Shown here piece after piece: positions 1-6,701 of a DNA stretch of 64,000 nt; the stretch's first letter is position 1; each line of letters opens with the position of its first letter. This DNA comes from Phytomonospora endophytica (GTDB lineage Bacteria > Actinomycetota > Actinomycetes > Mycobacteriales > Micromonosporaceae). The stretch spans positions 124,001-188,000 of the forward strand of contig NZ_JACHGT010000015.1 of NCBI RefSeq assembly GCF_014202425.1, written 5' to 3'. Under the pieces are notes generated by a model that saw only the letters and a list, made by a program, of their open reading frames with translations, was not told the origin of the DNA and did no database searches. The position numbers and the translations under genes were made by a program.

Positions 1-289
1 CGGATACCTCGCGGCCGAAGCGGTCTACGCCGCCTCCGCCGAGGGCGCCCTGCACCTCGACGACGTCCTCGTCCGGCGAACCCGCGTCTTCATGGAGACG
101 CCCGACCACGGTCTCGCCGCGGCCGGGCCGGTCGCCACCCTGATCGCCCCGATCCTCGGCTGGGACGACGACCGCCGCGAACGCGAGATCGCCGCCTACA
201 CCGCCGAACGGGCCGCCGACCGCGCCGCCGTCGCCGCCCTCACCGACGACGAGGCGGTCGCGGCCAGGGCCGTCGCGCGCGGGGACTGA
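1..289 (+). CDS. glpD: Aerobic glycerol-3-phosphate dehydrogenase, C-terminal end (partial)
   Basis: Only the last 95 residues are present; the gene enters from the left edge in the frame that starts at base 2. The segment reading LHLDDVLVRRTR, followed by ILGWDDDRREREIAAY, is the typical C-terminal domain of FAD-dependent glycerol-3-phosphate dehydrogenase. That enzyme oxidises sn-glycerol-3-phosphate to dihydroxyacetone phosphate and passes electrons to membrane quinone. The TGA at 287-289 directly abuts the stop codon of the convergent oxidoreductase gene, so no terminator fits between them. The family call rests on the conserved tail alone. Confidence 0.85.
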   Translation, partial: GYLAAEAVYAASAEGALHLDDVLVRRTRVFMETPDHGLAAAGPVATLIAPILGWDDDRREREIAAYTAERAADRAAVAALTDDEAVAARAVARGD

Positions 290-1150
290 TCAGCGCTCGC
301 CGAGCACGTCGACGAGGCCGGTGAAGCCCTTCTCGCCGAGCCCGGCGTCGAGGCCCCGGCGGAACACCGCGACCATCGCGGCGGGGAGGGTCGTGTCCAC
401 GCCCGCCTCCTCCGCCGTGCGCAGGACGTGCCGGACGCTCTCCATGCCCATGCTGAGCCGTTCCAGGTCCCCGGGGAACTCCCCGGCGTCGGCCTGGGCG
501 GCCATCTGCGGGAAGAAGTGCGGGTTCGACTCGGTCGCCGAGAGTGCGTAGGGCAGGAACTCGGTGGCACTGATGCCGTTGGCGCGCGCGATCGCGATCG
601 TCTGGACGTGGGCGAGCATCGTCGTCCAGAAGATGTTGATGACGAGCTGGTAGTAGAGCGGGCCGAGGCCGGGGTCCTCGCCGCGGTAGTCGGGCTTCGC
701 GATGAGCGCGATGGTGCCGGCGTGCTCGTCGAAGAGATCCTTCGGTCCGCTGACGAACACCGAGGCGGCGTCGCTGGCGACCAGGTCGGGGGAGGCCATC
801 ATGGCGCCCGACAGGTAGCCGGCGCCGTGCGACTCGGCCCAGCGCGCGGTCTCGCGAGCCCGGTCGGGCGTGTCGGAACTGAGGTTCACGACGGTCTTGC
901 CGCGCAGCGCGGCCCCGTCGACGACGGCGTGGACGGCGTCGAGGTCGGTGAGGCTCAGCACGAGCAGCGGCGACGCGGCGATCGCCTCGGTGGGCGTGCC
1001 GGCGAGGACCGCGCCCTCGCCGACGAGCGCGGCGGCACGGGCGGGAGTGCGGTTCCACACGGTGACCGGGTGCCCGGCGGCCAGGAACGCGCGGGTCATG
1101 GCACGGCCCATGGGGCCGAGGCCGATCACGGTGACGGGGGTCTTCGGCAT
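290..1150 (-). CDS. NAD(P)-dependent oxidoreductase, imine reductase / beta-hydroxyacid dehydrogenase family
   Basis: A 286-residue protein that begins with a Rossmann motif (VIGLGPMGRAM, about residues 7-17). It carries the family block NLSSDTPDRARE near residue 95 and YLSGAMMASP near 115, followed by an all-helical C-terminal domain. These features fit the 3-hydroxyisobutyrate dehydrogenase superfamily, and the YL-GAMM block resembles imine reductases. Substrate is unknown. ATG at 1150 is preferred over an in-frame GTG at 1162 because GGAGG lies five bases before the ATG. The gene is divergent from a TetR gene, and the shared spacer holds two operator-like repeats, so it is probably the TetR target. 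Confidence 0.8.
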   Translation of the reverse strand: MPKTPVTVIGLGPMGRAMTRAFLAAGHPVTVWNRTPARAAALVGEGAVLAGTPTEAIAASPLLVLSLTDLDAVHAVVDGAALRGKTVVNLSSDTPDRARETARWAESHGAGYLSGAMMASPDLVASDAASVFVSGPKDLFDEHAGTIALIAKPDYRGEDPGLGPLYYQLVINIFWTTMLAHVQTIAIARANGISATEFLPYALSATESNPHFFPQMAAQADAGEFPGDLERLSMGMESVRHVLRTAEEAGVDTTLPAAMVAVFRRGLDAGLGEKGFTGLVDVLGER

Positions 1151-1167
1151 GACGTCCTCCACTAAAA

Positions 1168-1223
1168 CGAACGTTCTATTCGGTGCAGGCGACGATAGCA
1201 GGGCTCTGGAACGAACGTTCTAT
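1168..1223. promoter_or_regulatory. Two operator-like repeats between divergent oxidoreductase and TetR genes
   Basis: The 12-mer CGAACGTTCTAT occurs at 1168-1179 and again at 1212-1223, 44 bp apart. Each contains the perfect 8-bp palindrome GAACGTTC (1169-1176 and 1213-1220). One copy lies just upstream of the oxidoreductase ribosome-binding site. The other lies immediately before the presumed -10 element (TATCGT, 1228-1233) of the TetR gene. The position suits autoregulation plus control of the neighbour by the TetR protein; this is an inference. Confidence 0.65.
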
Positions 1224-1239
1224 CCGGTATCGTCGGGCC

Positions 1240-1803
1240 ATGACCGGCACCCGCGAACGCATCGTCTGCACCGCCGCGCGCCTCATGCAGCGCCAGGGCT
1301 ACGAGGGCACCGGGATCAAGCTCATCGCGCGCGAGGCGAACGCCACCCTCGGCTCCGTCTACCACTACTTCCCCGGCGGGAAGAAGGAACTCGCGCTCGC
1401 CGCCATCGCCTACAGCGAACGGGAGTTCGGCGAACTGCTGGAGACGTCGCTGGCCGGCGAGACCACACCGGGCGCGGCCATGGAGTCGTGCGCCAGGGCG
1501 CTCGCCGACTTCCTCGCCAAGGACGGCTGGATCGACGGCTGCCCGGTCACCGCCACCGCTCTGGAGACACTCGGCGACGACGACATGCGCGCGGCCTGCG
1601 GACGGGCCTTCGAGCACTGGCGCGGGATCGTCGCGAAGGCGCTCCGCACGGCCGGGGTGGGGGAGACGGACGCCGCCGAACTGGCGCACACCGTCATCGC
1701 GGTGCTGGAGGGCGCCGAGCTGACGGCGCAGGTCGCGCGCAGCCCCGAGGCCCTGCACGCGGCGGGGCGGCACCTGGCGAGGCTGCTGGGAACGTACGTC
1801 TGA
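1240..1803 (+). CDS. TetR family transcriptional regulator
   Basis: A 187-residue protein with an N-terminal helix-turn-helix (RERIVCTAARLMQRQGYEGT then LGSVYHYFPGGKKEL, about residues 4-45). This is the LmrA/YxaF-like TetR layout, followed by a helical ligand-binding domain containing a GWIDGCPVT block near residue 93. ATG 1240 is six bases after TATCGT (1228-1233) and has no Shine-Dalgarno sequence, suggesting a leaderless mRNA. It is divergent from the imine-reductase-like gene, with two palindromic repeats between them, so it probably represses both. The inducer is unknown. Confidence 0.9.
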   Translation: MTGTRERIVCTAARLMQRQGYEGTGIKLIAREANATLGSVYHYFPGGKKELALAAIAYSEREFGELLETSLAGETTPGAAMESCARALADFLAKDGWIDGCPVTATALETLGDDDMRAACGRAFEHWRGIVAKALRTAGVGETDAAELAHTVIAVLEGAELTAQVARSPEALHAAGRHLARLLGTYV

Positions 1804-1903
1804 TCACCCGGCGGCGGTCCTCTCCGGGACCCCTCCCCGCCGCGTTCCCGGACACTGCTTCCGACCCGCATCGCCCGGCACGCCAGTCCCTCCGGGAGCC
1901 GCC

Positions 1904-3130
1904 ATGCCAGCCGTCCCCTCGCGCATCGTCCGCCGTGTACTCGTCACCCTGTTCCTGATCGCCGTCTTCCGGCTCGGCCAGTACATCCCGCTGCCCTATA
2001 CCGACGCGGACGCCGTCACCGACGACCCGGGTCCCGCCCGCGCGCTCCTGGAACTCGTCTCCGGCGGTGCCGTCGGGCGGCTGTCGGTCTTCGCGCTGGG
2101 CATCTACCCGTTCTTCTTCGCGATCAGCGCCATGACGGTGGTCGTCGGCGCCTCGCCCCGGCTCACGGCGCTGGCCGCGGAGGGGAAGGCGGGGATGCGG
2201 CGGCTGCTGTTCTACCGCCGGGTCCTGGCCGTCGCGATCGGCGCGGCGCTCGGTGCCGCCATGGTCGCGGCGGGCGAGGCCGGGTACTTCGGGGACGGTG
2301 CCTTCGTCGCGACCGGCTGGGGATCGCGGCTCCTCATCGTCGGCTGCCTGGCGGTCGCGACGGCCGTCGTGATGTTGATCGCCGAAGGCGTCCACCGCCA
2401 CGGGTACGGACCGGCGAGCGTGTCGCTGGCCCTCATGTCACTCCTGGCCGGGATCGCCGAGGAGTTCGCCGCCGTCCTCGCCCGGCGTGGACCGGTCGTG
2501 CTCGCGGTGCTGACGGCGGCCGTCCTGGCCGCCGTCGTCGGGCGCGTGTGGGTGTCGCAGGCTCAGCGCCGGGTCCCGATCGGGTACGAGAAGCGCATGG
2601 TCGGGCGCCGGCCCGGTGTCACGCCGACCTATCTGCCGCTTCACCTGGTCGTTCGAGGCGACAAGTCGCTGCTCGTCGCCACGGTGGTACTGCTCGTGCC
2701 GCCACTCGCCGGCGACATCGCGGGCTTCGACGGCCTGGCCGCGTGGAGCGTCCGCGATCCCTGGTACGCGGTCGCTTTCGCGCTGCTCCTCGCGATCATC
2801 ACCTTCGCGTCGACGATGAGCGCGCACGACCTCACGCGGCAGGTGGACCGGCTGCGGCGGACCGGTGGGTTCGTGCCCGGAATCCGGCCCGGTCGGCCGA
2901 CCGGCGAGTACCTGGGCCACGTCCTGGTGCGGCTCGCGCTGGCCGGAGCGGTGCTGTGGACCTCGACGGCGCTGCTGCCGCTCGGTGCGGGCGTGATCTC
3001 GGACACCGGGGTGATGTTCTCGGCGCTGCTGCCCGTGACGATCTTCTACACCGTCGAGGCGGCGTTGCGGACGGGCCGGGAGATCCAGACGGAGATGTTC
3101 GCGCGCCGCTACGCCGGCATGCTCCGCTGA
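1904..3130 (+). CDS. Divergent SecY paralogue (accessory preprotein translocase channel protein)
   Basis: A 408-residue polytopic membrane protein. SecY signatures are recognisable: RLGQYIPLP near residue 23, QRRVPIGYEKRMVGRR near 222, TYLPLHLV, and GGFVPGIRPGRPTGEYL near 325. Much of the remaining sequence diverges from housekeeping SecY. No SecA2, ribosomal protein or adenylate kinase gene is adjacent, so this is not the main spc-operon copy. It may be a substrate-specific translocon subunit or a decayed paralogue. The last codons, encoding YAGMLR and the stop, are duplicated 1.7 kb downstream on the far side of the DGQHR gene. Confidence 0.75.
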   Translation: MPAVPSRIVRRVLVTLFLIAVFRLGQYIPLPYTDADAVTDDPGPARALLELVSGGAVGRLSVFALGIYPFFFAISAMTVVVGASPRLTALAAEGKAGMRRLLFYRRVLAVAIGAALGAAMVAAGEAGYFGDGAFVATGWGSRLLIVGCLAVATAVVMLIAEGVHRHGYGPASVSLALMSLLAGIAEEFAAVLARRGPVVLAVLTAAVLAAVVGRVWVSQAQRRVPIGYEKRMVGRRPGVTPTYLPLHLVVRGDKSLLVATVVLLVPPLAGDIAGFDGLAAWSVRDPWYAVAFALLLAIITFASTMSAHDLTRQVDRLRRTGGFVPGIRPGRPTGEYLGHVLVRLALAGAVLWTSTALLPLGAGVISDTGVMFSALLPVTIFYTVEAALRTGREIQTEMFARRYAGMLR

Positions 3131-3132
3131 CC
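3109..3132. repeat. Direct repeat, left copy (secY-like 3' end; possible att site)
   Basis: A 24-bp segment encoding the last six residues and stop of the secY-like gene. It matches 4795-4818 at 22 of 24 positions, with 15 contiguous identical bases (CTACGCCGGCATGCT). Both mismatches are synonymous third-position C/G changes, so both copies encode YAGMLR then TGA. It marks the left edge of the segment carrying the DGQHR gene. Confidence 0.6.
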
Positions 3133-3148
3133 CGCACGTCGCGTGAAG

Positions 3149-3173
3149 CCCTGCGGCGCCCCTTGCCGCAGGG
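3149..3173. terminator. Hairpin after the secY-like gene
   Basis: Nine-base-pair perfect stem CCCTGCGGC / GCCGCAGGG with a 7-nt loop, 18 bases after the secY-like stop codon. There is no U-tract, as is common in actinomycete terminators. Confidence 0.5.
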
Positions 3174-3212
3174 AGGCACATGGGAGGTTTCTGGGGACCT
3201 GCGGGAACTGCA

Positions 3213-3239
3213 CGCCGACAGGGAAGCAACCTGTCGGCG
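3213..3239. terminator. Second hairpin, downstream of the DGQHR gene
   Basis: Ten-base-pair perfect stem CGCCGACAGG / CCTGTCGGCG with loop GAAGCAA. It lies 32 bases beyond the stop codon of the minus-strand DGQHR gene and faces the secY-like gene's hairpin. It could terminate either transcript, or be a structural end of the inserted element. Confidence 0.4.
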
Positions 3240-3271
3240 CGCCGTCCTCTCACGGTTTGGGGCTCCGCAGG

Positions 3272-4555
3272 TCAAACCCCGGCTGGTGGCCTCTTGAACC
3301 ATTCGGTGACCACCTTGGTGAGGTGGACCACGTTCTGCTGACGCATGATCGGCGCGGAGGCGTTCGGCTCAAAGTCCTCGTTCGCTTCTGTGGTGCGCCA
3401 GATGCTGTCCTCTGTCACGGGGGCTGACATGTGGCGGTCGAGGCGCCTGAAGAATTCCTGAATGTCACCGTCTTCGGTTCCTTCAGCCTTCAGATCGCGG
3501 TAGACCCCTCCAAGGACGCGCAGCATGCCGACGGAACCTAGTAGCGAGGACTCGCGCAGCCTCATGGCCTTGGTGGGCTGCGCGGGGGGCTCGTTCTTCC
3601 TCTTTTCGGCTAGCGCTGGATCATATTGGTCCACGTCTTCTTCGGTAATTTCGGCGAGAGACGTAAAGGCGAGTGAGATGACGTCCAAGAACCCGCGGAC
3701 GCTTTCGATCACCTCGTTGTCAGTGAGCGACTCGACTTTCTTGCTCACGCGACCGCCGGGGCCTGCGATCACGGCTCGCGTGATGTCGGCTACGTGTTTC
3801 GCCCCCATCAGGTTCCGGTTGGCCAGCGTCATCCGATCGCGTTCGATGTCGATCTTCCCCAGGAACAGAGGGTGAAGCACGATATCGCTGAGGGTTCGGT
3901 TCGCGATTCGCGAAGTATCGAAGCGCGCTCGCACGGCTCCAGAAATTCCTTTGGCGTTGTCCGCCACATCGACGAACATCTGTTGGCCGCTGACGCCGTC
4001 GGGCTCGACATAAATGTCGATGCCGACGAACTCTTGCTTGAGCCGCCGCATGCGGCCGATCAGTGCCTCGCGATCCTGTTGGAGCTTGACCTTCTTGGTC
4101 TCGTTCGCGCGGAGTATCTCGCGATCGAGGCGGGATACCTCGTCCGTGATCCGCTTCTTCTCGAGGTGCACGCCGAGGATGCGATGTTGGCCGTCGATTG
4201 TGATCAGGCGGCCGATACCGCCGATCGACCAGGGAACCGTGAGGTAGCCGACCGAACCGTCCTCGCTGATCGCCTCGAACCGGCAGCCGCCCGTGTCCCG
4301 GATGAGAAGGGCCGGGGCTACCCAGTTCGGGTTGTCGGCGAGGTACTGGCCGAAGCCCTTTGCGTGGTTCATGTCGACCTTGCGGTTATCCGGGTCGGGT
4401 TTCGCGGGATCAGGGATGGTGAGAATCACCGAGAGGTCGGCGAGCGGGATGCGTGTCGTGTAGACAGTGCGGCCACCCTGGCTTGTCCGGATTGCCAAGT
4501 ATGTGGACTCCTCGCGCACGAGGGAGAGGCGCGACGAGTCAACGCTGAGAGACAT
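3272..4555 (-). CDS. DGQHR-domain protein, DndB-like (solitary)
   Basis: A 427-residue protein whose core motif is IDGQHRILGVH (about residues 118-128), the defining signature of the DGQHR/DndB family. Known DndB proteins regulate DNA phosphorothioation gene clusters. No dndA, dndC, dndD or dndE homologue is nearby, so the partner system is missing or unlinked. A charged, probably coiled segment (about residues 130-170) follows the motif. The start is supported by AGGAGGAG seven bases before ATG 4555. The gene is AT-richer than its neighbours and lies between two copies of the secY-like tail, which points to acquisition. A defence role is possible but inferred. Confidence 0.75.
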   Translation of the reverse strand: MSLSVDSSRLSLVREESTYLAIRTSQGGRTVYTTRIPLADLSVILTIPDPAKPDPDNRKVDMNHAKGFGQYLADNPNWVAPALLIRDTGGCRFEAISEDGSVGYLTVPWSIGGIGRLITIDGQHRILGVHLEKKRITDEVSRLDREILRANETKKVKLQQDREALIGRMRRLKQEFVGIDIYVEPDGVSGQQMFVDVADNAKGISGAVRARFDTSRIANRTLSDIVLHPLFLGKIDIERDRMTLANRNLMGAKHVADITRAVIAGPGGRVSKKVESLTDNEVIESVRGFLDVISLAFTSLAEITEEDVDQYDPALAEKRKNEPPAQPTKAMRLRESSLLGSVGMLRVLGGVYRDLKAEGTEDGDIQEFFRRLDRHMSAPVTEDSIWRTTEANEDFEPNASAPIMRQQNVVHLTKVVTEWFKRPPAGV

Positions 4556-4828
4556 GGATAGCTCCTCCTCTGGACCGATTGGCGACTATCTGGTCCACGT
4601 AAGGAGCAAGGCTACGGTTTAAAGCGCCTATTTGACTTGTTACTAGTACGATCGCTTAATTTTGACCTTGATGTCAATAGCTTCCGGCGTAGAGAAAACG
4701 CAGAGGCTTAGAGCTGCTCAGCACATCTGCCTGATCTGTTCATATGCCCTGTTGTAATCAGTTGCGCTGACTGGTTCTGTGACTGCCGACTTCACTACGC
4801 CGGCATGCTGCGGTGACCGGACACGTTT
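4556..4828. other. AT-rich intergenic segment, right part of the inserted element
   Basis: No coding sequence is recognisable. Base composition is clearly lower in GC than the flanks, especially 4610-4790. It probably holds the promoter of the minus-strand DGQHR gene, but I cannot fix its -10 and -35 boxes with confidence. It ends in the second copy of the secY-like 3' end (4795-4818). Confidence 0.5.
4795..4818. repeat. Direct repeat, right copy (displaced secY-like 3' end; possible att site)
   Basis: Partner of 3109-3132, with 22 of 24 bases identical and the same encoded peptide tail plus TGA. No secY-like sequence precedes it, so it is a detached gene end. It lies 10 bases before the strong hairpin at 4829-4860, which may be the original terminator of the secY-like gene. 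Confidence 0.6.
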
Positions 4829-4860
4829 AGGCCCCCGCCGGCCGAAGCCGGCGGGGGCCT
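4829..4860. terminator. Strong bidirectional hairpin
   Basis: A perfect 14-bp stem (AGGCCCCCGCCGGC and its complement) with a CGAA tetraloop. It sits 18 bases after the stop codon of the minus-strand YceI gene and 12 bases after the detached secY-like tail, so it may serve both directions. Confidence 0.75.
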
Positions 4861-4878
4861 GCCCCGTTCATCGCCGGA

Positions 4879-5439
4879 CTAGGAGTCCTGACGGATCGCG
4901 GAGATGTCGAACTCCAGCGTGACCTTGTCGGAGACGAGGACGCCGCCGGTCTCCAGGGCCGCGTTGAAGTTGATGCCCCAGTCCTTGCGGTTGACCACGG
5001 TCTTGCCCTCGAAGCCCACGCGGGTGTTGTTGAACGGGTCGACCGAGGTGCCGGTGAACTCGAAGTCGATGGTGACCGACTTGGTGACGTCCTTGATGGT
5101 CAGGTCGCCGGTCAGCGTGAAGTTCTCGTCGTCGACCTTCGCGGCGCCCGTCGACGTGAAGGTGATGGTCGGGTAGGTCGGCGCGTCGAAGAAGTCGTTG
5201 GTGCTCAGGTGCCCGTCGCGCTGCTCGTTGCCGGTGTCGACGCTGGCGACCTGGACGGTGACGCTCGCGGTGGACTTCGCCGGGTCGTCGAAGTCGAGGA
5301 ACCCGCTGCCCTCGTACTCCTTGAACTGGCCGCGGACCTTCGTCACCATCGCGTGGCGCGCGCTGAAGCCGAGGCGGCTGTGCGAGGCGTCGAGGGCGTA
5401 GGTGCCGGTCAGCTTCGGGTCGAGAACGGTGCTGCTCAT
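4879..5439 (-). CDS. YceI family protein
   Basis: A 186-residue beta-rich protein. The opening GTYALDASHSRLGFSARHAM, the central block of the form L-GDLTIKDVTKSVT (about residues 112-125), and DWGINFNA near residue 153 match the YceI lipocalin-like fold. Members bind polyisoprenoids or related lipophilic molecules. Unlike the E. coli protein it has no signal peptide, so it is probably cytoplasmic. Start ATG 5439 has GAGGAG upstream. It is divergent from a MarR gene, and the spacer carries two palindromic sites, indicating MarR control. Confidence 0.9.
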   Translation of the reverse strand: MSSTVLDPKLTGTYALDASHSRLGFSARHAMVTKVRGQFKEYEGSGFLDFDDPAKSTASVTVQVASVDTGNEQRDGHLSTNDFFDAPTYPTITFTSTGAAKVDDENFTLTGDLTIKDVTKSVTIDFEFTGTSVDPFNNTRVGFEGKTVVNRKDWGINFNAALETGGVLVSDKVTLEFDISAIRQDS

Positions 5440-5468
5440 GGTGTGAACTCCTCGTGACGTTCAGGTGT

Positions 5469-5519
5469 GTTGTTGATGTATCAGCAAATATAGCGGATGA
5501 AGGCTGACGTGTCAACAAC
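5469..5519. promoter_or_regulatory. Paired MarR-type operators
   Basis: Two 17-bp arms (5469-5485 and 5503-5519) form an inverted repeat matching at 13 of 17 positions. Each arm also contains its own palindrome, TGATGTATCA (5474-5483) and TGACGTGTCA (5505-5514), which share the form TGAYGTRTCA. Their centres are 31 bp apart, about three helical turns, so two dimers could bind the same DNA face. They lie between the YceI and MarR start codons. Confidence 0.65.
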
Positions 5520-5535
5520 GCGCTAGGATCGAGGC

Positions 5536-6009
5536 ATGAACGATTCCCCCCGATGGCTCGACGAGAAGGAGTCACGTGCGTGGCGCGGGTACCAAGCCCT
5601 GCGCCGCGACCTGGACAGCACCCTCGAACGCCGCCTCTCCCGCGACTCCGGCCTGTCCGCCGCCGACTATCAGCTCCTCGTCGTCCTCTCCGAGACCGAG
5701 GGCCAGCGTCTGCGCGCCCGTGAGCTGCGCAACGAGGTCCGCTGGGACCGCAGCCGCCTCGCCCACCAGGTCCGGCGGATGGAACAGCGCGGCCTCCTCC
5801 TGCGCACCGAGTGCGAGACCGACGCGCGCGGAACCATGGTGGAGCTCACCCCCGAGGGCCGCCGCGCCATCGAGGACGCCGCGCCGCTGCATCTGGTCGC
5901 CGTCCGCAACTACTTCATCGACCTGCTCACCCCCGAGGAACTCGACGTGCTGGCGGCGATCGCCGAACGTGTCCGCGCGAAGGTCGGCGACGAGGGCTGC
6001 GACGAGTGA
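5536..6009 (+). CDS. MarR family transcriptional regulator
   Basis: A 157-residue protein with the winged helix-turn-helix of MarR: SAADYQLLVVLSE, then LRARELRNEVRWDRSRLAHQVRRME, with a wing RTECETDARGTMVELTPEGRRA. ATG 5536 is six bases after TAGGAT (5524-5529) and has no Shine-Dalgarno sequence, suggesting leaderless translation. It is divergent from the YceI gene, with a double palindrome between them, so it probably represses both. The ligand is unknown. Confidence 0.92.
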   Translation: MNDSPRWLDEKESRAWRGYQALRRDLDSTLERRLSRDSGLSAADYQLLVVLSETEGQRLRARELRNEVRWDRSRLAHQVRRMEQRGLLLRTECETDARGTMVELTPEGRRAIEDAAPLHLVAVRNYFIDLLTPEELDVLAAIAERVRAKVGDEGCDE

Positions 6010-6092
6010 GCGACACCACGCACCGGGATTCACATAGAGCTTTGTAGATCCGTTCCGGCGAGACCCGGCGCGCACTTCGCTATCGTGGCCCG

Positions 6093-6686
6093 GTGTCTAC
6101 TGTAGGCAGTGTCGCGTTTGCCGACCCCGCGTTGCTGGATGCCTTCATCGAGGCGGCGACCGGCGAGTACGCCGCCTGTACACCGCAGGAGCCCCCACGC
6201 TGCTGGGCGCTCCTGCTGGGCTCGGTGGAGGACGGCGTCGCCCACGTGCACCGTGTGCGCTTCGCCCGCAACGTCCGCGACGACTCCCCGGTGGCGCTCG
6301 ACGAGTTCGCCGAGAACATCGTGCCGTGCTTCGGCGCGGCCTACGCCAACACCCGCCGCGGCTACTGGTGCGACTCCACCGACCTCCTCGCCGCCACCCG
6401 GGAAGCCGAGTCGGCGGGCCTGGAACTCCTCGGCTCGGTGCACCTGCATCCCGACTGGCACCGCATAGGCCCCCCGCACGAACGCGGCCTGCGCATCAGC
6501 CAGCACCCGACGCCGATGGACGCCTACCTCTTCCGCAACACCGGCTGGCCGGTCAACATCATCTGCTACCTCTCCGAGCTCGACGACCGCCTTCACCACA
6601 CCATGGCGGCCTGGTCCTCGCCGGCCTACGACGAGCCCGGCGCGAGTCCGGCTCAGCTGACGATCCACATGGCGGTGCGGGTCTAG
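6093..6686 (+). CDS. JAB/MPN-like (JAMM metalloprotease fold) protein
   Basis: A 197-residue cytosolic protein. The segment GSVHLHPDWH (residues 114-123), with a later TPMD (140-143), resembles the JAMM metal-binding pattern HxH...[S/T]xxD. The spacing after HxH is longer than usual, about 20 residues against 7 in the textbook motif, because of an insert rich in H, G and P. The glutamate of the pattern could be E47. Known JAMM proteins cleave isopeptide or peptide bonds, but activity here is uncertain. GTG 6093 follows TATCGT by six bases, supporting a leaderless start. Neighbours give no functional clue. Confidence 0.6.
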   Translation: MSTVGSVAFADPALLDAFIEAATGEYAACTPQEPPRCWALLLGSVEDGVAHVHRVRFARNVRDDSPVALDEFAENIVPCFGAAYANTRRGYWCDSTDLLAATREAESAGLELLGSVHLHPDWHRIGPPHERGLRISQHPTPMDAYLFRNTGWPVNIICYLSELDDRLHHTMAAWSSPAYDEPGASPAQLTIHMAVRV

Positions 6687-6701
6687 CCCCCACCCGGCCG
6701 G

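Noticed and set aside
3109-4818. tRNA-associated integration site
   Set aside because: No tRNA-like cloverleaf is present; the repeats are the end of a protein gene.
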